Shown: positions 45,644-58,454 of the stretch, piece by piece
Numbering within the stretch: position 1 is the first letter of the stretch
Layout of the letters: each line of letters opens with the position of its first letter
DNA from: Benincasa hispida
Lineage: Eukaryota; Streptophyta; Magnoliopsida; Cucurbitales; Cucurbitaceae
Direction of reading: 5' to 3'
DNA length: 64,000 bases
NCBI RefSeq assembly: GCF_009727055.1
Contig: NC_052350.1
Coordinates: forward strand, 15,991,785 to 16,055,784
Program-made: the position numbers and the translations under genes
Notes under the pieces: generated by a model
Told to the model about the DNA's origin: nothing
Database searches by the model: none
The model's input: only the letters and a program-made list of their open reading frames with translations

Positions 45644-48600
45644 TCATGAATGACAGGAATTCAAATTTTCCCTGGGCTCGCTGATAAACTCATCCAATCT
45701 GCTTAGGAGTTTGATTAGTAATTGGCTGCAGCGATCTGGTTTTGTGCAGGGTCCACACATAAGGTATATAACATTGCCCAGTGGCCTCATATAAATCCCA
45801 TCCTCCCTTAGCTTTAATAGAAGAGATCTTGAATACAGGGATGCATACCTGTTCAAAACCGATCAACTCCAGTAATTAACTCTAAAAGTAATCATATTTT
45901 CAAAGAATTCGGATATGAATTTATTCACCCACATATTGCGATTCGTAATGAAGTACGGAACTTGTTTAGTACGACTCGAAACTGCCACACTCTAGCCAGC
46001 AAACAGATTATCAGGTTTAATTTATCTTCTTTTTCTTTGATTTCAGGTGCAATGCAGGGGACAACTATTGCAACTGGGGCCAAAAATTTTCACTATGGAG
46101 AATTAGAATGAATCATTATCTGCATTACGTAATTACTACTGTATTCATTAAAGAATTCCCAAGCACAATTGGCAACCTTCGTTTTGTTTGTTCATCTGGC
46201 AAGATCTATCTCGATTTGCACATAACTTAGCCACGTAATATACATAGAAATGATACAAGTAAAATGCTTTTTTGAAATTGAAGTTGATGAGGAGGTTCGA
46301 GCATACCCAGCATTAAAGCCATCTGCTAGAAGTTCTAGAGCAAAGAGAGTTCCCAATGCTACTACTCTCTTAACTGCAGGATGTGACGAGATCCCGAAAA
46401 CCAAATTCTCATCCCATAACTGTAAGCGTTGAAAAAACAAATGGATCCAACAAAAAGGTATTTTAGCAAGACCTTCAAATTATAAAATAATTTTAAATGC
46501 AAGTATTAATCATGAGAATGCCTTATAGAAAACCACAACTATATTCAGGAGTATCATTTTCTACTCCCTTCTTCCCTGATGTATGATATTATCCAAATCC
46601 CTCTAGTCCTAAACTTCACAATCCTTTCAAACAAATTCATGAGAAATTATTGGACCATCCACTTGAGAACAAATTTAAAATAGATTGCACTTGCCTCCCT
46701 GAGCGATGTCCCTTCACAATTGATATTCTGGTTTGTCTGAGGATTTTTAAACCATTTAATGGACTTAGCAGCAGCCGTGCAGCCTAAAGCGTGAGCAGAA
46801 TACGAGTGTCCATGCAGAAGGGCCTCAAGCTATAAAAAGAACATGAAAACAATGGATTTAACCATATCGTGGATACAAAAAGTTGTGAGAGCAAAGCTCA
46901 TTTCAGCTCTGATTAGAGAGTTAAGGAAAGCTAAGCAGATCATAAAGCAATCCTACATATCGACCATACAGAAGTCTACAGATAAATTTTGGTTGAGCAC
47001 TAATAAAACTAATCGGCAATGTATAAGAATGCTCCCTTGAGAAAAATAAAAATAATCAAAATAAGCTGGCATAAGATTATGCTCGCCTAATAGACAGAGA
47101 TAATAACAAAGAGACATTGTAGCTAATGATCACACCCATTGCAGTAATTACCTTAGAGTCACCAATAAAGGATTCAAATACAGAGTTTGAAGCTAATGTG
47201 GCAGATAACGGAATAATTCCACCAGTCATCAGCTTTGCGAAGCAGGCTATATCTGGCACACAATGAAGTAGCTCCGCAGCAGTCTGCAAGGAGCCGATAG
47301 TTTGAATTACCCCTTTCACGTTATTGGTTCCAGCTAGCAAAGGAAATTTTATTAAGATGAATGACTACGAACCTCACTACCCAAGCGCCAAAAACCAGTA
47401 AAAACCTCATCAAAAATGACAGGAATTTTTTTATCTTGGCATTCTTTCACAAGTACTCGTTGGAAGAGAGGATCCACCATATGCATTCCTCCAGCACCTT
47501 GTATTACTATATAACAATTACCAGGTTAGATGATAAAATAATTACTAATTAGTTAAAGGAAACTGCAATCGTTGTTAGTTAAGCTACTTAAGACTTGAGT
47601 ATGTAACCGAAGTCATGAACACTCCAGATTTCAAAATCCTTTCCCATCGGAGGTACAAAAACTAATTATACGAGGCATATCTTTTTCCATCTGAGTTAGC
47701 ACTAAAATAAATGGAAATTAAATAATAATAAGCAACACATTTCAAGAATCAACATTCTCCGAACCACTCCCCACCCCCACAACCCATCTCATATCTCCTC
47801 AACAAAATAAACAAGTACAATTGGTTGATCATGACATTATCTATCTCATGGATTAGTAATCCGATAGGAACTTTTTTTTTTTTAAATGAAAACCACAAAT
47901 GAAAAGGCATTCTCAAAATGATTCGAAGGAAAAGTTTATGATGATAATATATCCTGGTTACCTGGCTCCATAATGAGTGCTCCAAGTAATGACTTGGATT
48001 TTGAAGAATATGATAATTGTTGAGACAAATATGCTGAATAGATTCCAGCCAAATCTGAATGGTCCCTTTTCTCATCAAATACCTCATTGCGTGAACAGAA
48101 AACTGACAGAAATAACATTATGTCAATAAACAAAAACAAGATACACTTTAACGGGGAAGAATTATATTCACTTACAAGCATTCTCAAGTCTCAAGGTCTC
48201 TGGCCGCAATCCAACTGGCAAGGAAATATACCATTTGCCTCTATGCATATAGACTGTAGGAGGATCCAAAAAAACACCTCTTCCAGTATACCTGTTACGA
48301 TTATGCAAAAAATGGTATAAGCATGCTCCCAACGACCTTCATTGCTATCTTTTGACCATAAACTATTATCCTTCATTAAACTAGTAAAAGTACAAGTCAC
48401 GGGCTAGAAAAAAAACATGAAAAAAGACTGAAAGCACAAGAACCACAAGAAGAGGCTTTCATGCAATAAGAATTACTGATTAGACTCAACTCTCAAGTAA
48501 GGTACACAGAGTACTTGCTTTCTTTGCGCTAAGAGAGCTACATGACTAGCTACATCAACAATGTTGAAAAACCTGATAAGCGACATCAAAGTTTTTTGCC

Positions 48601-48773
48601 CGGATTTCATATAGATCGGAGCACCTAAGAAAATCATATCAAACTATTGCTTGCTACTAATAATTTTGATCTTGGATCACATCAAGTGTAATAATAATAC
48701 ATCGCAAATAATCAACCAACGATCACACTAGTAGCTCAAAACGCCACAAACCCACATGCATTAAAATAAATAA

Positions 48774-48811
<38 letters not shown>

Positions 48812-51800
48812 GCTATCTAGTTTTCTAAGATCATATATTAGAACTAATTTGTCCATTGATCGATACACAATTTTTCTACAAATATTAATAAAATTTGAAC
48901 ATTTCCAGTTCCATGGTATCCATTATGGATGGACTATGCTTGGCAGCCAATCACTAATGGATATATACAGTCACATTATTTCTAGCTGACAGAACCAAAG
49001 AAAATTTACGTTAAAAATAGATACTATTAGAGAAGATTCAATGGTGACCAATCTCATAAATCCTGATCTTAGAATCAATGTCCACAAGAATATACTTGCT
49101 CTTTTATTTCAAATTTGTTTCTTTCATTATAGTTAATGAGAAGCTTCGTCTCCAAAATATAAATTAAAACAAATATTTTGAAACTCTTTGGAATGAACTA
49201 AACAGCTACCATAGCTCTAGTTTATACCATGGTTGCTGCAGGAAGCCTGTATAACACGAGGGTGCCTGAGCTTCCATAGCTCCTAATGTATCACCATGAT
49301 ATGATCCATTGAGAGCCAAGACCTGGAATGGTAAATCTTGATAATGTCACCTATAAATTATAAGTTCTTTCCCAAAAAAAAAAAAAAAGAAAGAAAGAAA
49401 GAAAGAAACTTGCACCACAATTTCGTGCATGATTATAATTGTCAGCGACAGTCAATTACAGGTGGAACACACAAATAAACTTGTGTAGTAAGACCACAGG
49501 CAGCCAAGTAATACCTAGATACTTTACATTCTCTGTTTAATTGACGATATAGATTATGGAGAAATAATGAGATAGAAAAAGGGTGTTTATTGCAAACCAC
49601 TGAGGACATATCTGTCACCGATGCATTATTATGAGCAAACTACTTCCCAGTCAACTAGAGGAAGAGTAAGAAGATTCTGTATAGAATATAATTGAAGAAA
49701 AATGACGATCATAATCTCCTTTCTCTAGAAAAGAAAACTTCCGATACAATCAAGGAACTCTTGCACCAAGGAAGGTCAACCTTCTCTGCAAGAAGTCTTT
49801 CCTCCACAACTAACTCTCACCCAAATGAAAAGAGTAGCTCAATGTTTTGTGCATGCTACTAGATGTCCTAACATAATAACGTTGGCAGCATGATCACTCA
49901 CTGTCTGAGTGTACTTGCCATATATGTTGTACCCATTAGAGATAGTTTATAGAACCATTTATTGTTATGATTAATCTTTATTTCTGTTAAGTCTGTTACA
50001 TTAATAAACTGTCAATTAGTTTTTTGTAACTATTTAAAGAGAACTCTTTGTACTCCTTGGATCAAGATGAATAATACGGAGATTATCAAAAACTCTCTCT
50101 CGTGATTTTTTACCACCAGCTTACCACAAGCTCAGTATGTTGTGCTTCCGCATTGCATTCTTGAGCATCATGGATTCCATGGTCAATAGAAAACTTCCGA
50201 AAGGCCATCTTTAGTGCAATTTCAATAGCGGTAGATCCATTATCTGAGAAATACACCCTAGAAGCCCAACCTGCAAAAAATGGAACCTGGGTGGAGTACA
50301 AACTATTTGAAACAGTTTGGAAGTAGGAAAAGGTTAACACAACCCTCCTCTGGAACAACTATAGCTTAGCATAACTTCATCATATTCGAGATTACATCTT
50401 CTGTTTTTTCTCAATGAAAGTTTCTAAAATATATATACAGATTACAAAAGCCTCAAATCACTTTTTCAGTTAATATTGATTCATCATTCAATCACTCTCA
50501 CCTCCATTTTATTTTATCATTGGAGTAGACACTTACAAGTACATAACAAAACCATAAGTTAAAAGGAAAATAGGTTAACATTTCACACATCAATTACTGT
50601 TGTGGTACTTAGCACAACTGCACAACAAATAGATTACCTTAACTAGAAAATTTATAGATGTGGAAATTTCTATAGAATCAAAGCTAATTCAGATAAGTTA
50701 AATTCAAACCTCTCAAAGCCACTCATAACAACTTTTAAGTGCCGATGAGAATAACAAAATAATTTTCTAAGCTCTAAGAATTATTTGCCCATAATATACA
50801 TAAGAACCCAACTAAAAATACCTGTCCTAAATACAGGAAAATATGAAGAAAGAACTCAAAAAATAAAGAAATAAGATCGAAGAAAAGAATTAACCCTTTC
50901 ATTCAATAACCTATACCATTACTCTTTCTTCTCCAATTCTCCTACCTACTTTCATATTTGTATCCATTTGACTTTAAATCAGCTTTAAGATAACTATATA
51001 GGTCCATTTACAAGGTACAGTTATAATATGGAGTCGGAACATTTTATTCGAGCATAGGATCTTCAAGTTTATCCTGGATGAGGAGATCGTGAAATATTTG
51101 AACTGGACAAATAATTAATCTTATGTGAACTCCATGGCCAACTATTTCAATTATGGGTACTTGACAGATAATTGAATCAAATTTTAGTTTGAGTAGTATG
51201 GTAACCGGGAGTTTATAAAACCTAACCTTTTTTTTTTTGGGAAAAAATTGTTAGGCATTAATGTAATTGGAATTTAGAAGAAGTTTTCACATAATGAATT
51301 TTTTTCTTCTTAAAAAAAAATATGGAAGATGCCGAAATATGTGTGCAGCATTTAATAAATACATGACATGGCTATATACAAAAATAGGTTAAAACAAAGA
51401 GGTAATGACCTTTTCCAACACCATCAAGCAAAAGCTCTGCACATTCCAAAGCTGGTTCATACACATTCTCTGGAAACATTACATGCCCAAATCTTGCAGC
51501 AGCATAACCCATATCACTTGCTAGCTCAGTCTGAAAACACCTAAACAAAAGATGCGTTAAAGTAAAATCATGGGGCGCTAAAACAAAGAAATATATAAAT
51601 AAATAAATATATCATAAGAGCGTAAAAGAAGCACAGTATTTACCATTTCAAGATTATAATAAAAGATAAGAAAAGAGGCAAGTATTAACAAAAACAAAAA
51701 CACCTTAAAGGACATTATAAATCTATAACAGGAATTACTAATGAAAAGAAACTTCACCATTTAACCATCTTGAGTTGACAAGTGGTCATTGTAGCCCATG

Positions 51801-54800
51801 AAAAGATAGAGATGGACTTAGAAAGAATGAGTTTAAACTCTATGATGGTCACCTACCTAAGATACTAAAATCTTGTGAGTTTTATGATAATCAAATGCTT
51901 TGGAGTTAGCCAGTTAACCAATAACATCATTCTATAGTTACCTCCAAACCCTTCCTGATTCACTCCATTTGAAACCACTACTCCTATCACGACATACAAA
52001 CTAGGTAACGACAAACATACACCCCTACAAACTCTAACAACATTCATAGTGGTGGGAAAAAAATGAACAAAAAAGAGGGTAAAAGGAAACGGGGATTACG
52101 TTATTTGTTTGATGGAGAGATAAAACCTTCTTAAAAGGATATCATTCTTGTGCTGGATATGTTTGTTTTTCCATAATGGTTATTTTGATTAAAGAGACCT
52201 ATTGACTAGTTTCTTCTGCTTCTTTATTTTAAAATTGATACTAGCCAAAGCTTATTTGGATAAGAAATAATTTTATTGATATTGAAAATATCCAAGGAGT
52301 GTCTATTTGCAAAATCCATTTGGAACTATTTCTTGCAAGAGTTTGATGTCCGCTTGCTAGCCAGAGGGACATTGGTTTGATGATCGGGGAGTTCTTTCTC
52401 CATCTGCCCTTCAGAGAGAAAGGGCAATTTCTTTGGTTTGTTAGGGTGTGTGCTTTGTTATGGGACCTATGGGATGAGAGAAATAATAGAGCGTTTAGGA
52501 GTGTGGAGAGAGAACCTAGGAGGTTCGGTCCTTGGTGATATTTCATGTTTCTCTTTGGGCTTCGATTTTGAAGGTTTTTTGTAATTACTCTCTAGTTACT
52601 ATTTCACCTAGTTGGAAATCCTTTCTTTAGTTGGGTGACTTGGTTTTTTTTTTTATGCAATTGTATTCTTTCATTCTTTCTCAATGAAAGTAGTTGTTTC
52701 TATCGAAATATATATATATATCCAAGATATACAAAAGAATTCCATGTTATAAGGAATGCCAAAGATGTTTCCAATTGTTAACAAGAGAAACTATGGTTTT
52801 GTAGTGCCGGTGAAGATTTACACCAAAAGAAAGCAATGAAAACAGTGGAATGGAGGACTTCTTCAGTTGATCTGGCTTTGTCGTTGAAAATCCTAGCATT
52901 TCTTCCATCCCATATATTCCATAAAATAGCAGCAAGAATGTTATTCCAAATAATTTCTTTGGTATTCTTGAATGGATGGCCTGAGATAAGCATACTAATC
53001 CAACTCTTTGAATCTTTAGGATTGACAATGGTGGAGACTAGCCAAAGCTTGAAAACTAAATGAAACTAATAACATTAACTGCAACAAATCCATAGAGATA
53101 TAAAGGAAATAAGGATCAAGAATTAACCTGTAAGGCAGCATCAGGACCCTGTGTCCACCAACTGGCACATGCATCAAATTGTTGAGTCATAAATTCATTA
53201 CCCTGATCCTATATAGAACATGCAGTGCAAACATAATATATTACTCTAACTTTTTTACGCTACGTGCCAATCAAGTATAAAGAAAACTCAAGAGGAACAA
53301 AAAGAATAAAAGGAGTATAAAAAATCATACATGCACGCGGAATCAAGGCAATGTCAGTTTCAAGGGCAGCAAATTAAAACATTTAATATAAATGAAATCA
53401 AAAGGTTAAAATAATATAGGTATTTCAACATGGATCTCTCAGACGAATTCAACTCCTAACTGATGTTACAATTTCTTTAAAAAAATAAATAAATAAATAA
53501 AAAGAATGGGGAACGTGGAAAACATTTTCAAAATATAAAATAAATATAGATTTGTAAGCTCGTATAAGATTTTTATTGAATAAATTTTGTTTCAGTAATA
53601 TTAAAATTATTAAATATACAAATGCAAGACTTCCACATATATGCACCTATATGCATGGAGAATTAAACTATATGTGCCTAGAACGAAGAGAGAAACTCTG
53701 AGTAAAACTATAAGCTGAAAATATATAAAAATATATCATTTAGTAACAGAAATTATGAGTTGCACCTTGAAAACAGTGAAGTTCTCACCACAGCGAGAAT
53801 CAATTACTGTAACAGCTTCATCTGCCACAAGTTTATGCTGGGTGAATGGCCACCAAAAAATATTCTTTGCCTTTTCTGGCATTTCTCTCAATCTGTTAAG
53901 TCTTTCTGAATAAGCTGATAACATTATTTCCTTCAGAGAAACAAATACGTTCCAAGAGTTGTCAAACCAATCCATCAGGTCGTCTGTTATATCAGCAGGA
54001 ATGGGAGGTAGCACAAGAATTGGCACCCTAAAAGGAAAAAGTAAATGAACATGCCTCCAAAAGCTGAAATATAACTGAATTGAAAAAAATTACGACTTTA
54101 GATGAGGAAAAGATGGCTTATCAGGGAAAATGAAATAAAAATGATATCATACTAGCGGCCACTGCATTGCAGGCATGTGATAACAGACAACTTGGTTGAC
54201 CATCGGCAATACAGAGTGGCCCTACCAATGGGAACTCAAATATGGGTGGTAAAGGATACCTGAATGGGTAAATTTTCTTAAGTTAAAAGTTTGGCTTTTT
54301 TTTTTTTCCATGTTGCAAGTGCATACCAAGAAAAATACTGGATTTTAGCATCCAATCTTTTGAAGGAATATACTTCAAAAGCAAATCTTAAATTGTTTAT
54401 TTGAATGATTGTAGAGCCCTTATATAGAATATTTGGCGTGAGAGATGATTTTGAGTTTCTTGACTTTGCACATGTTTTTTTTATAGAAACACCCACTTTC
54501 ATTGAGTTTCATGTTTTTTGACGTTGCACATGTTACAGGCTTCCTCTCATCGATATCTTTCTAGCACTTCTTTTTTTTCCCATTAATACCATTTGAGGGC
54601 CTAATTCCAAACCTAGTGGGGCTTTGCTTGGGTGAGGTCTTATCCCCTCCATTTCTGCAACCATTTTTGTTTAATACAGTTATATTTCCTAATAAGCAAA
54701 TATTAATGCCATAGAATAACATTCATCTGACACTTGTGTGTTTACTTCCTCCTGCGAAGTAAGACTAATAATCAGAAGAAGGACGGGATTTTACCTATTT

Positions 54801-56445
54801 CGAAGATGAGAACTTAGCGCCACTTCATTTGCAAGGCCACTATCAGCAAAGATAATGGCAGAAACATCGTAACCTCGAAGTTTCAAAGTCTCATATGCTG
54901 AAATTGTCCCAGAAATACCACCCAGCCGGCCATCACCAACAAGAAGGCAGGGTAAACGAAAAGGCCTGATAGAATGAAATGAAAATCTGAAACTCAGGAT
55001 TCGAGTAAACTTACACGCTATATACAAACCATTGTTTAATACTAACCTTCTCTGGGAAAATTGTAAAATATATCAACGACTCATTCTTAATCATAATTGC
55101 TTATTCATTAAAGTTCATCTATGGATTCCAGAGGAACATAGAATATAACACAATACAATTAGCATTTCTATTCTAGTCAGTAAACATAATGGAAATGTCC
55201 TGCCGCCAAAAGGAGTTATAAAATAAAGAAAACTCGAAGAGAAGCACAGAAATAACAGCACAATAGGCAATAGCAACCTCAGTAAAGATATATTTTGCAT
55301 TATAAGAAAATACAGAATATTCATAAAAAATAACAGGGTGTACAAACAATGCGAGCACCAGGGAGGCTCAGCTCTTGTGAACAATGCAACTAACACGTTA
55401 AGAGATAATGTAATTTACAAGAGACTCAATCTCGGCATTGGCAAATCTGGAATAGATCCAGAATCCAACCGAGACGAATTCAGATTGGTTACACATTTGG
55501 CGATGACCCACAGTACTGAAAACTAACCAACAAAAAAAAGGTGATTTTCTTTCGGACAGCCAAATATTAAGCATGGCATTTTCCTTTTTGGCAACCCGTA
55601 AACTTCTTCCTATGCTGTGCTCCGCGCTTAATTTAAAAATAGAAAGAAACATGAAAGAGGATAATGCAGTACTAAAATACTAATAGAATAATCCATACTA
55701 CGTGGTATGGTATAATGATCGAATGTTATAGGAACCTGTATAAGTCACATTGAAGGGACCCAGAAGGGCCTGGACTAGCAACCCCACCGGCTGTCTCGAC
55801 GAGACACATGGCTCTGGTTTTTGCACCCTCACTCTCGCCACTCGCTGCCAATCCAGAAGTCAAGCAACTCTGCAGCGACTGTAGCACAAGAGCGTCGTCC
55901 ACCAGCCCGCTTTCCCTTTCAGCAGCCAAGTGCGGAGAAACAGCCTCTTTCCAGGCGTACATGGTCTTACAAATAAGCCTCGAACCTAAACCCGATTCCT
56001 CTCCCACCAACCGTTGTTCTTCATACCGACCCAGGGCGCACATTGCCAATTGGCTACCATCGTCAATTCCGCAACCGGAGAAGGAGTTTAGTACGGGGAG
56101 TGAAGCATTGAGAACATGGTCGGAGGCCAGAAGAGAGAGACGGGCGTGGCGGCGTTGGTATATGGAGGATAGCTTCTGGAAGACGAAACGGGAATCGGAA
56201 TCGGCAGGGAAGCCGGTTTGGATGGGCTTGAGATAGAGGAAATGGGAAGGAGTATCGGAAAGTAGGAAGGAGGAGACGAGGCCAGCGGAAACTAAGGTTT
56301 TGCCAACAGAGGTATTGGAGCCCCAAACAATGTAAGTGGGATGGGAGAGTGGGAGGTGAATAGGAGGCGGAGGGGCGGCGGTGGAGAAGGAATTGAGGAG
56401 AAGAAAGTGGCGGGAGAGATGGAAGTTGCGGCGGAGGCGAAGCAT
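45644..56445 (-). CDS. BIO3-BIO1: Bifunctional dethiobiotin synthetase / 7,8-diaminopelargonate aminotransferase, mitochondrial
   Basis: Fourteen exons on the minus strand: 56445-55736, 54965-54795, 54027-53766, 53208-53128, 51530-51410, 50270-50125, 49322-49228, 48291-48176, 48102-47962, 47506-47373, 47283-47152, 46829-46695, 46419-46307, 45848-45644. They total 2562 nt, 853 residues, with phase kept at every junction. Residues 1-30 are Arg-, Ser- and hydrophobic-rich (MLRLRRNFHLSRHFLLLNSF), a likely mitochondrial presequence. The DTBS half has P-loop GSNTSVGKT (42-50), LKPIQTG and ETAGGVASPGPSG. The aminotransferase half has FWWPFTQH, the SDNGSTAIE cofactor loop, YHGDT (from 505), DEVFTGFWRLG (Asp647) and the PLP lysine in FAKLMTGG (Lys676). 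It makes DAPA from KAPA, then dethiobiotin, the two steps before biotin synthase. No stop or frameshift was found. Length is close to the Arabidopsis fusion. Confidence 0.95.
46420..46694 (-). other. GC-AG intron 12 of BIO3-BIO1
   Basis: The donor after exon 12 reads GGGAG|GCAAGTGC (GC at 46694-46693) and the acceptor TTACAG precedes 46419. No GT nearby keeps the frame. AG|GCAAGT is the strong consensus of the minor GC-AG class. Confidence 0.85.
48773..48807. repeat. (AT)n microsatellite in intron 7 of BIO3-BIO1
   Basis: (AATA)n passing into a perfect AT run, seen directly. Confidence 0.9.
49377..49410. repeat. Poly-A and (GAAA)n tract in intron 6
   Basis: A run of about 14 A followed by about five GAAA units. 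Confidence 0.9.
49880..50120 (+). repeat. LTR-like segment in intron 6, next to the exon 6 donor
   Basis: ACTATTTAAAGAGAACTCTTTGTACTCC followed by GAATAATACGGAG and AACTCTCTC resembles the U3/R/U5 layout at the 3' end of small copia LTRs (only short parts quoted here; full span 50029-50100). No left end or target duplication was found. Confidence 0.3.
52380..52705 (+). mobile_element. 3' tail of a LINE (zf-RVT region), plus strand, in intron 4
   Basis: The plus strand reads FREKGQFLWF, LLWDLWDERNNRAFRSVERE and, after a frameshift, SLWA, typical of the C-terminal end of plant non-LTR retrotransposon ORF2. An untranslated tail follows, ending TTCTTTCTCAATGAAAGTAG. Truncated at the 5' side, as is normal for LINEs. 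Confidence 0.65.
52735..53065 (-). mobile_element. 3' tail of a second LINE, minus strand, in intron 4
   Basis: The minus strand reads MLISGHPFKNTKEIIWNNIL, AAILWNIWDGRNARIFNDKA and RSTEEVLHSTVFIAF (about 52990-52790), the zf-RVT-type C-terminus of a LINE ORF2. It lies convergent to the neighbouring LINE tail. Confidence 0.65.
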
Positions 56446-56805
56446 GATGGTGGACGGGTTTAAGTTAGAGAAGAGGAGGGAAAGAAATGGGAACAGAGCA
56501 GGGAGGTGAAAATAGGTTAGCCATAAACAAGAAGCAGAGCAGAGGAAGTTGAATATGCAATGGAAATCGAGCAACTGCGTCAGTCTGTCCCACAGCTTTG
56601 ATTTTTCTGCACATTGGTGGCCAACCCTCTCGTCCTCATCCCGAAATGCTTGGAAGGGCTTTTACTCGGTGGAGAATGGAGATGGAACCGTTAATTTCGG
56701 AAATATTGATAAAGAAGTTCAGCAATTTGAGTTACCCTCGTCCAGTCGGAAAATAAGATTGACGATTTTTTTTTTAAACAATTTATTCCCCATACTTTTA
56801 ATTTC
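56446..56805 (-). promoter_or_regulatory. 5' flank of BIO3-BIO1
   Basis: About 360 bp between the start codon and the repeat element at 56806. The first ~120 bp upstream of the ATG are still in frame and open on the minus strand. MLDFHCIFNFLCSASCLWLT is thus a possible but less likely N-terminal extension. I chose the ATG at 56445 because it begins the basic presequence-like segment. No TATA box was evident. Confidence 0.45.
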
Positions 56806-58080
56806 GATCTTTAATATTAATATTGTTGTTTTCAAAACTTATTAGAGAAATATTGTTGTTTTGAAACTTATTAGAGAAATATTGTTGTTTTGGGAGTTCG
56901 AGGCTAGAGGTCGAACGTTGAGAACTCGACTAATGTGGAGGTCGAACGTTGAGAACTCGACTAATGTGGAGGTCGAACGTTGAGAACTCGACGAACAAAG
57001 AAAAACTTGGAAACAATACATAGGCCGAAACTTCAACCCTCGACAAGGGAAATCTCGCGAATCTTGCTTAGGTTGTCGAAAGTTGAAGTTTCGACACACA
57101 TCCACCCTCGAGATTGCAAGTTTATTACTTTTCTTTTTCCCTCATAGAGGAAATAAAGTAATGAGATGGTATACTATATGTATCTGTGTACTCGAATTGC
57201 ATTAGCTTTGTCTACGAACAAAATTTTGTATATTAGGTTGTCAAAGGTTACACACATGTCAAAACTTCAAAGCGATTAAGGAGATAAGTGGGTTGAAGCA
57301 GATTAAGGAGAGAGCGAGATTCAAAGCGAGATAGTAGGAGAGAGATGTTGAACGAGATTTTAAGAGAGAGCGAGATTCAAAGCAATATTTTAGGAGAGAG
57401 CGAGATTCAAAGCGAGAATGTTGGAGAGAGCGAGATTTAGTTTATATTGACTAATCTGACTAACATTGAACTTGGTAAAATGAAATGGTTGAATAATTGA
57501 AAAATGAGATTATTCAGTAATACACATTGAATGCTAAGATTACGCATTGAGTTTCTGGTAGTGGATCCATAATCAAAAAAGTGTTTGTGATTGTTCCAGA
57601 ATAAATGAAAGCTGGTAATCATTAATGGAAAAATAACAACAATAACAAAGAGAGCGAGATATTGAGAGAGAGCAAGAGCGAGAGCGAGATCTTAGGAGAG
57701 ACCGAGATCTTAGGAGAGAGTGAGAGTCTTCACTTTATTTAAACTTTCCATAGAAATATATATAAAAAAAAGAGAAAAAATAGCTAATAATCATACTATA
57801 ATTGAATCATCATTAGACAATAAATTGAATAAATTAGATTATTATACTATAATTGAATAATCATTAGACAACAAATTGAATAAATTGAATATTAGATTAT
57901 TATACTATAAATTGAATATATTAGATTATTATAATGTAAAACTTTATTGATTACAAAAAAAAAAATTGAATACACAGTAGATTATTATAAAAAAAATTTG
58001 AATATACAATAAATTATAATAAAAAAATTGAATATACAATAAAATGAATATATAATAAAAAAAATTATTTATTATTCAAT
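56806..58080 (+). repeat. Left arm of the long inverted repeat of element 2
   Basis: Inverted homologue of 61105-62330. It contains three GGTCGAACGTTGAGAACTCG units (about 56910-56992) and GCGAGAT arrays at 57300-57435 and 57650-57735. Confidence 0.8.
57300..57735 (+). repeat. GCGAGAT arrays, left arm of element 2
   Basis: About seven GAGAGCGAGATT-type motifs at 57312-57435 and six more at 57650-57735, separated by unique sequence. Confidence 0.85.
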
Positions 58081-58082
58081 CC

Positions 58083-58452
58083 CTAACTATCTGGAGCCCG
58101 TCTTAGTAACGAAGGACACTTTCTTCGATTATGTCCGTTACAAAATCCACATCGTTGTTGAGTGGTTGGTTCTGTCCAATCCATCTCGTTGTGGTAACGT
58201 GAACTTTTTGGTCTACCAGGTCTTCTCAACAACGATGGATCAGGATGTAAGACGGGCATATTATGGTGTGTGATCCAGTAATCTTCATGCGGTACAGGTT
58301 GAAATTGAGGAAAGTAACATTCAGCATACGTTGACAATTTGTAGTAGTCCTCAATAAAATCTTCGTAGTTCATGTTAAAATGTGAGCAAGCGACCATAAA
58401 ATGCGAGCATGGAATGTCGAATACTTTCCACTTGTTACATGAACAGTACCGC
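58083..58452 (-). pseudogene. MULE transposase C-terminus (SWIM zinc finger and CCHC knuckle), minus copy
   Basis: Reads RYCSCNKWKVFDIPCSHF (SWIM: CXC...CXH), then NMNYEDFIEDYYKLSTYAEC, LRRPGRPKSSRYHNEMDWTE and the knuckle CGFCNGHNRRKCP, with a small deletion in the knuckle spacer relative to the plus copy. It is an inverted duplicate of 59240-59612 and stops abruptly at the junction with the plus-strand copy. Confidence 0.8.
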
Positions 58453-58454
58453 TC

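Noticed and set aside
55808..56236. 142-codon ORF on the plus strand opposite exon 1 of BIO3-BIO1
   Set aside because: Antisense shadow of a GC-rich coding exon.
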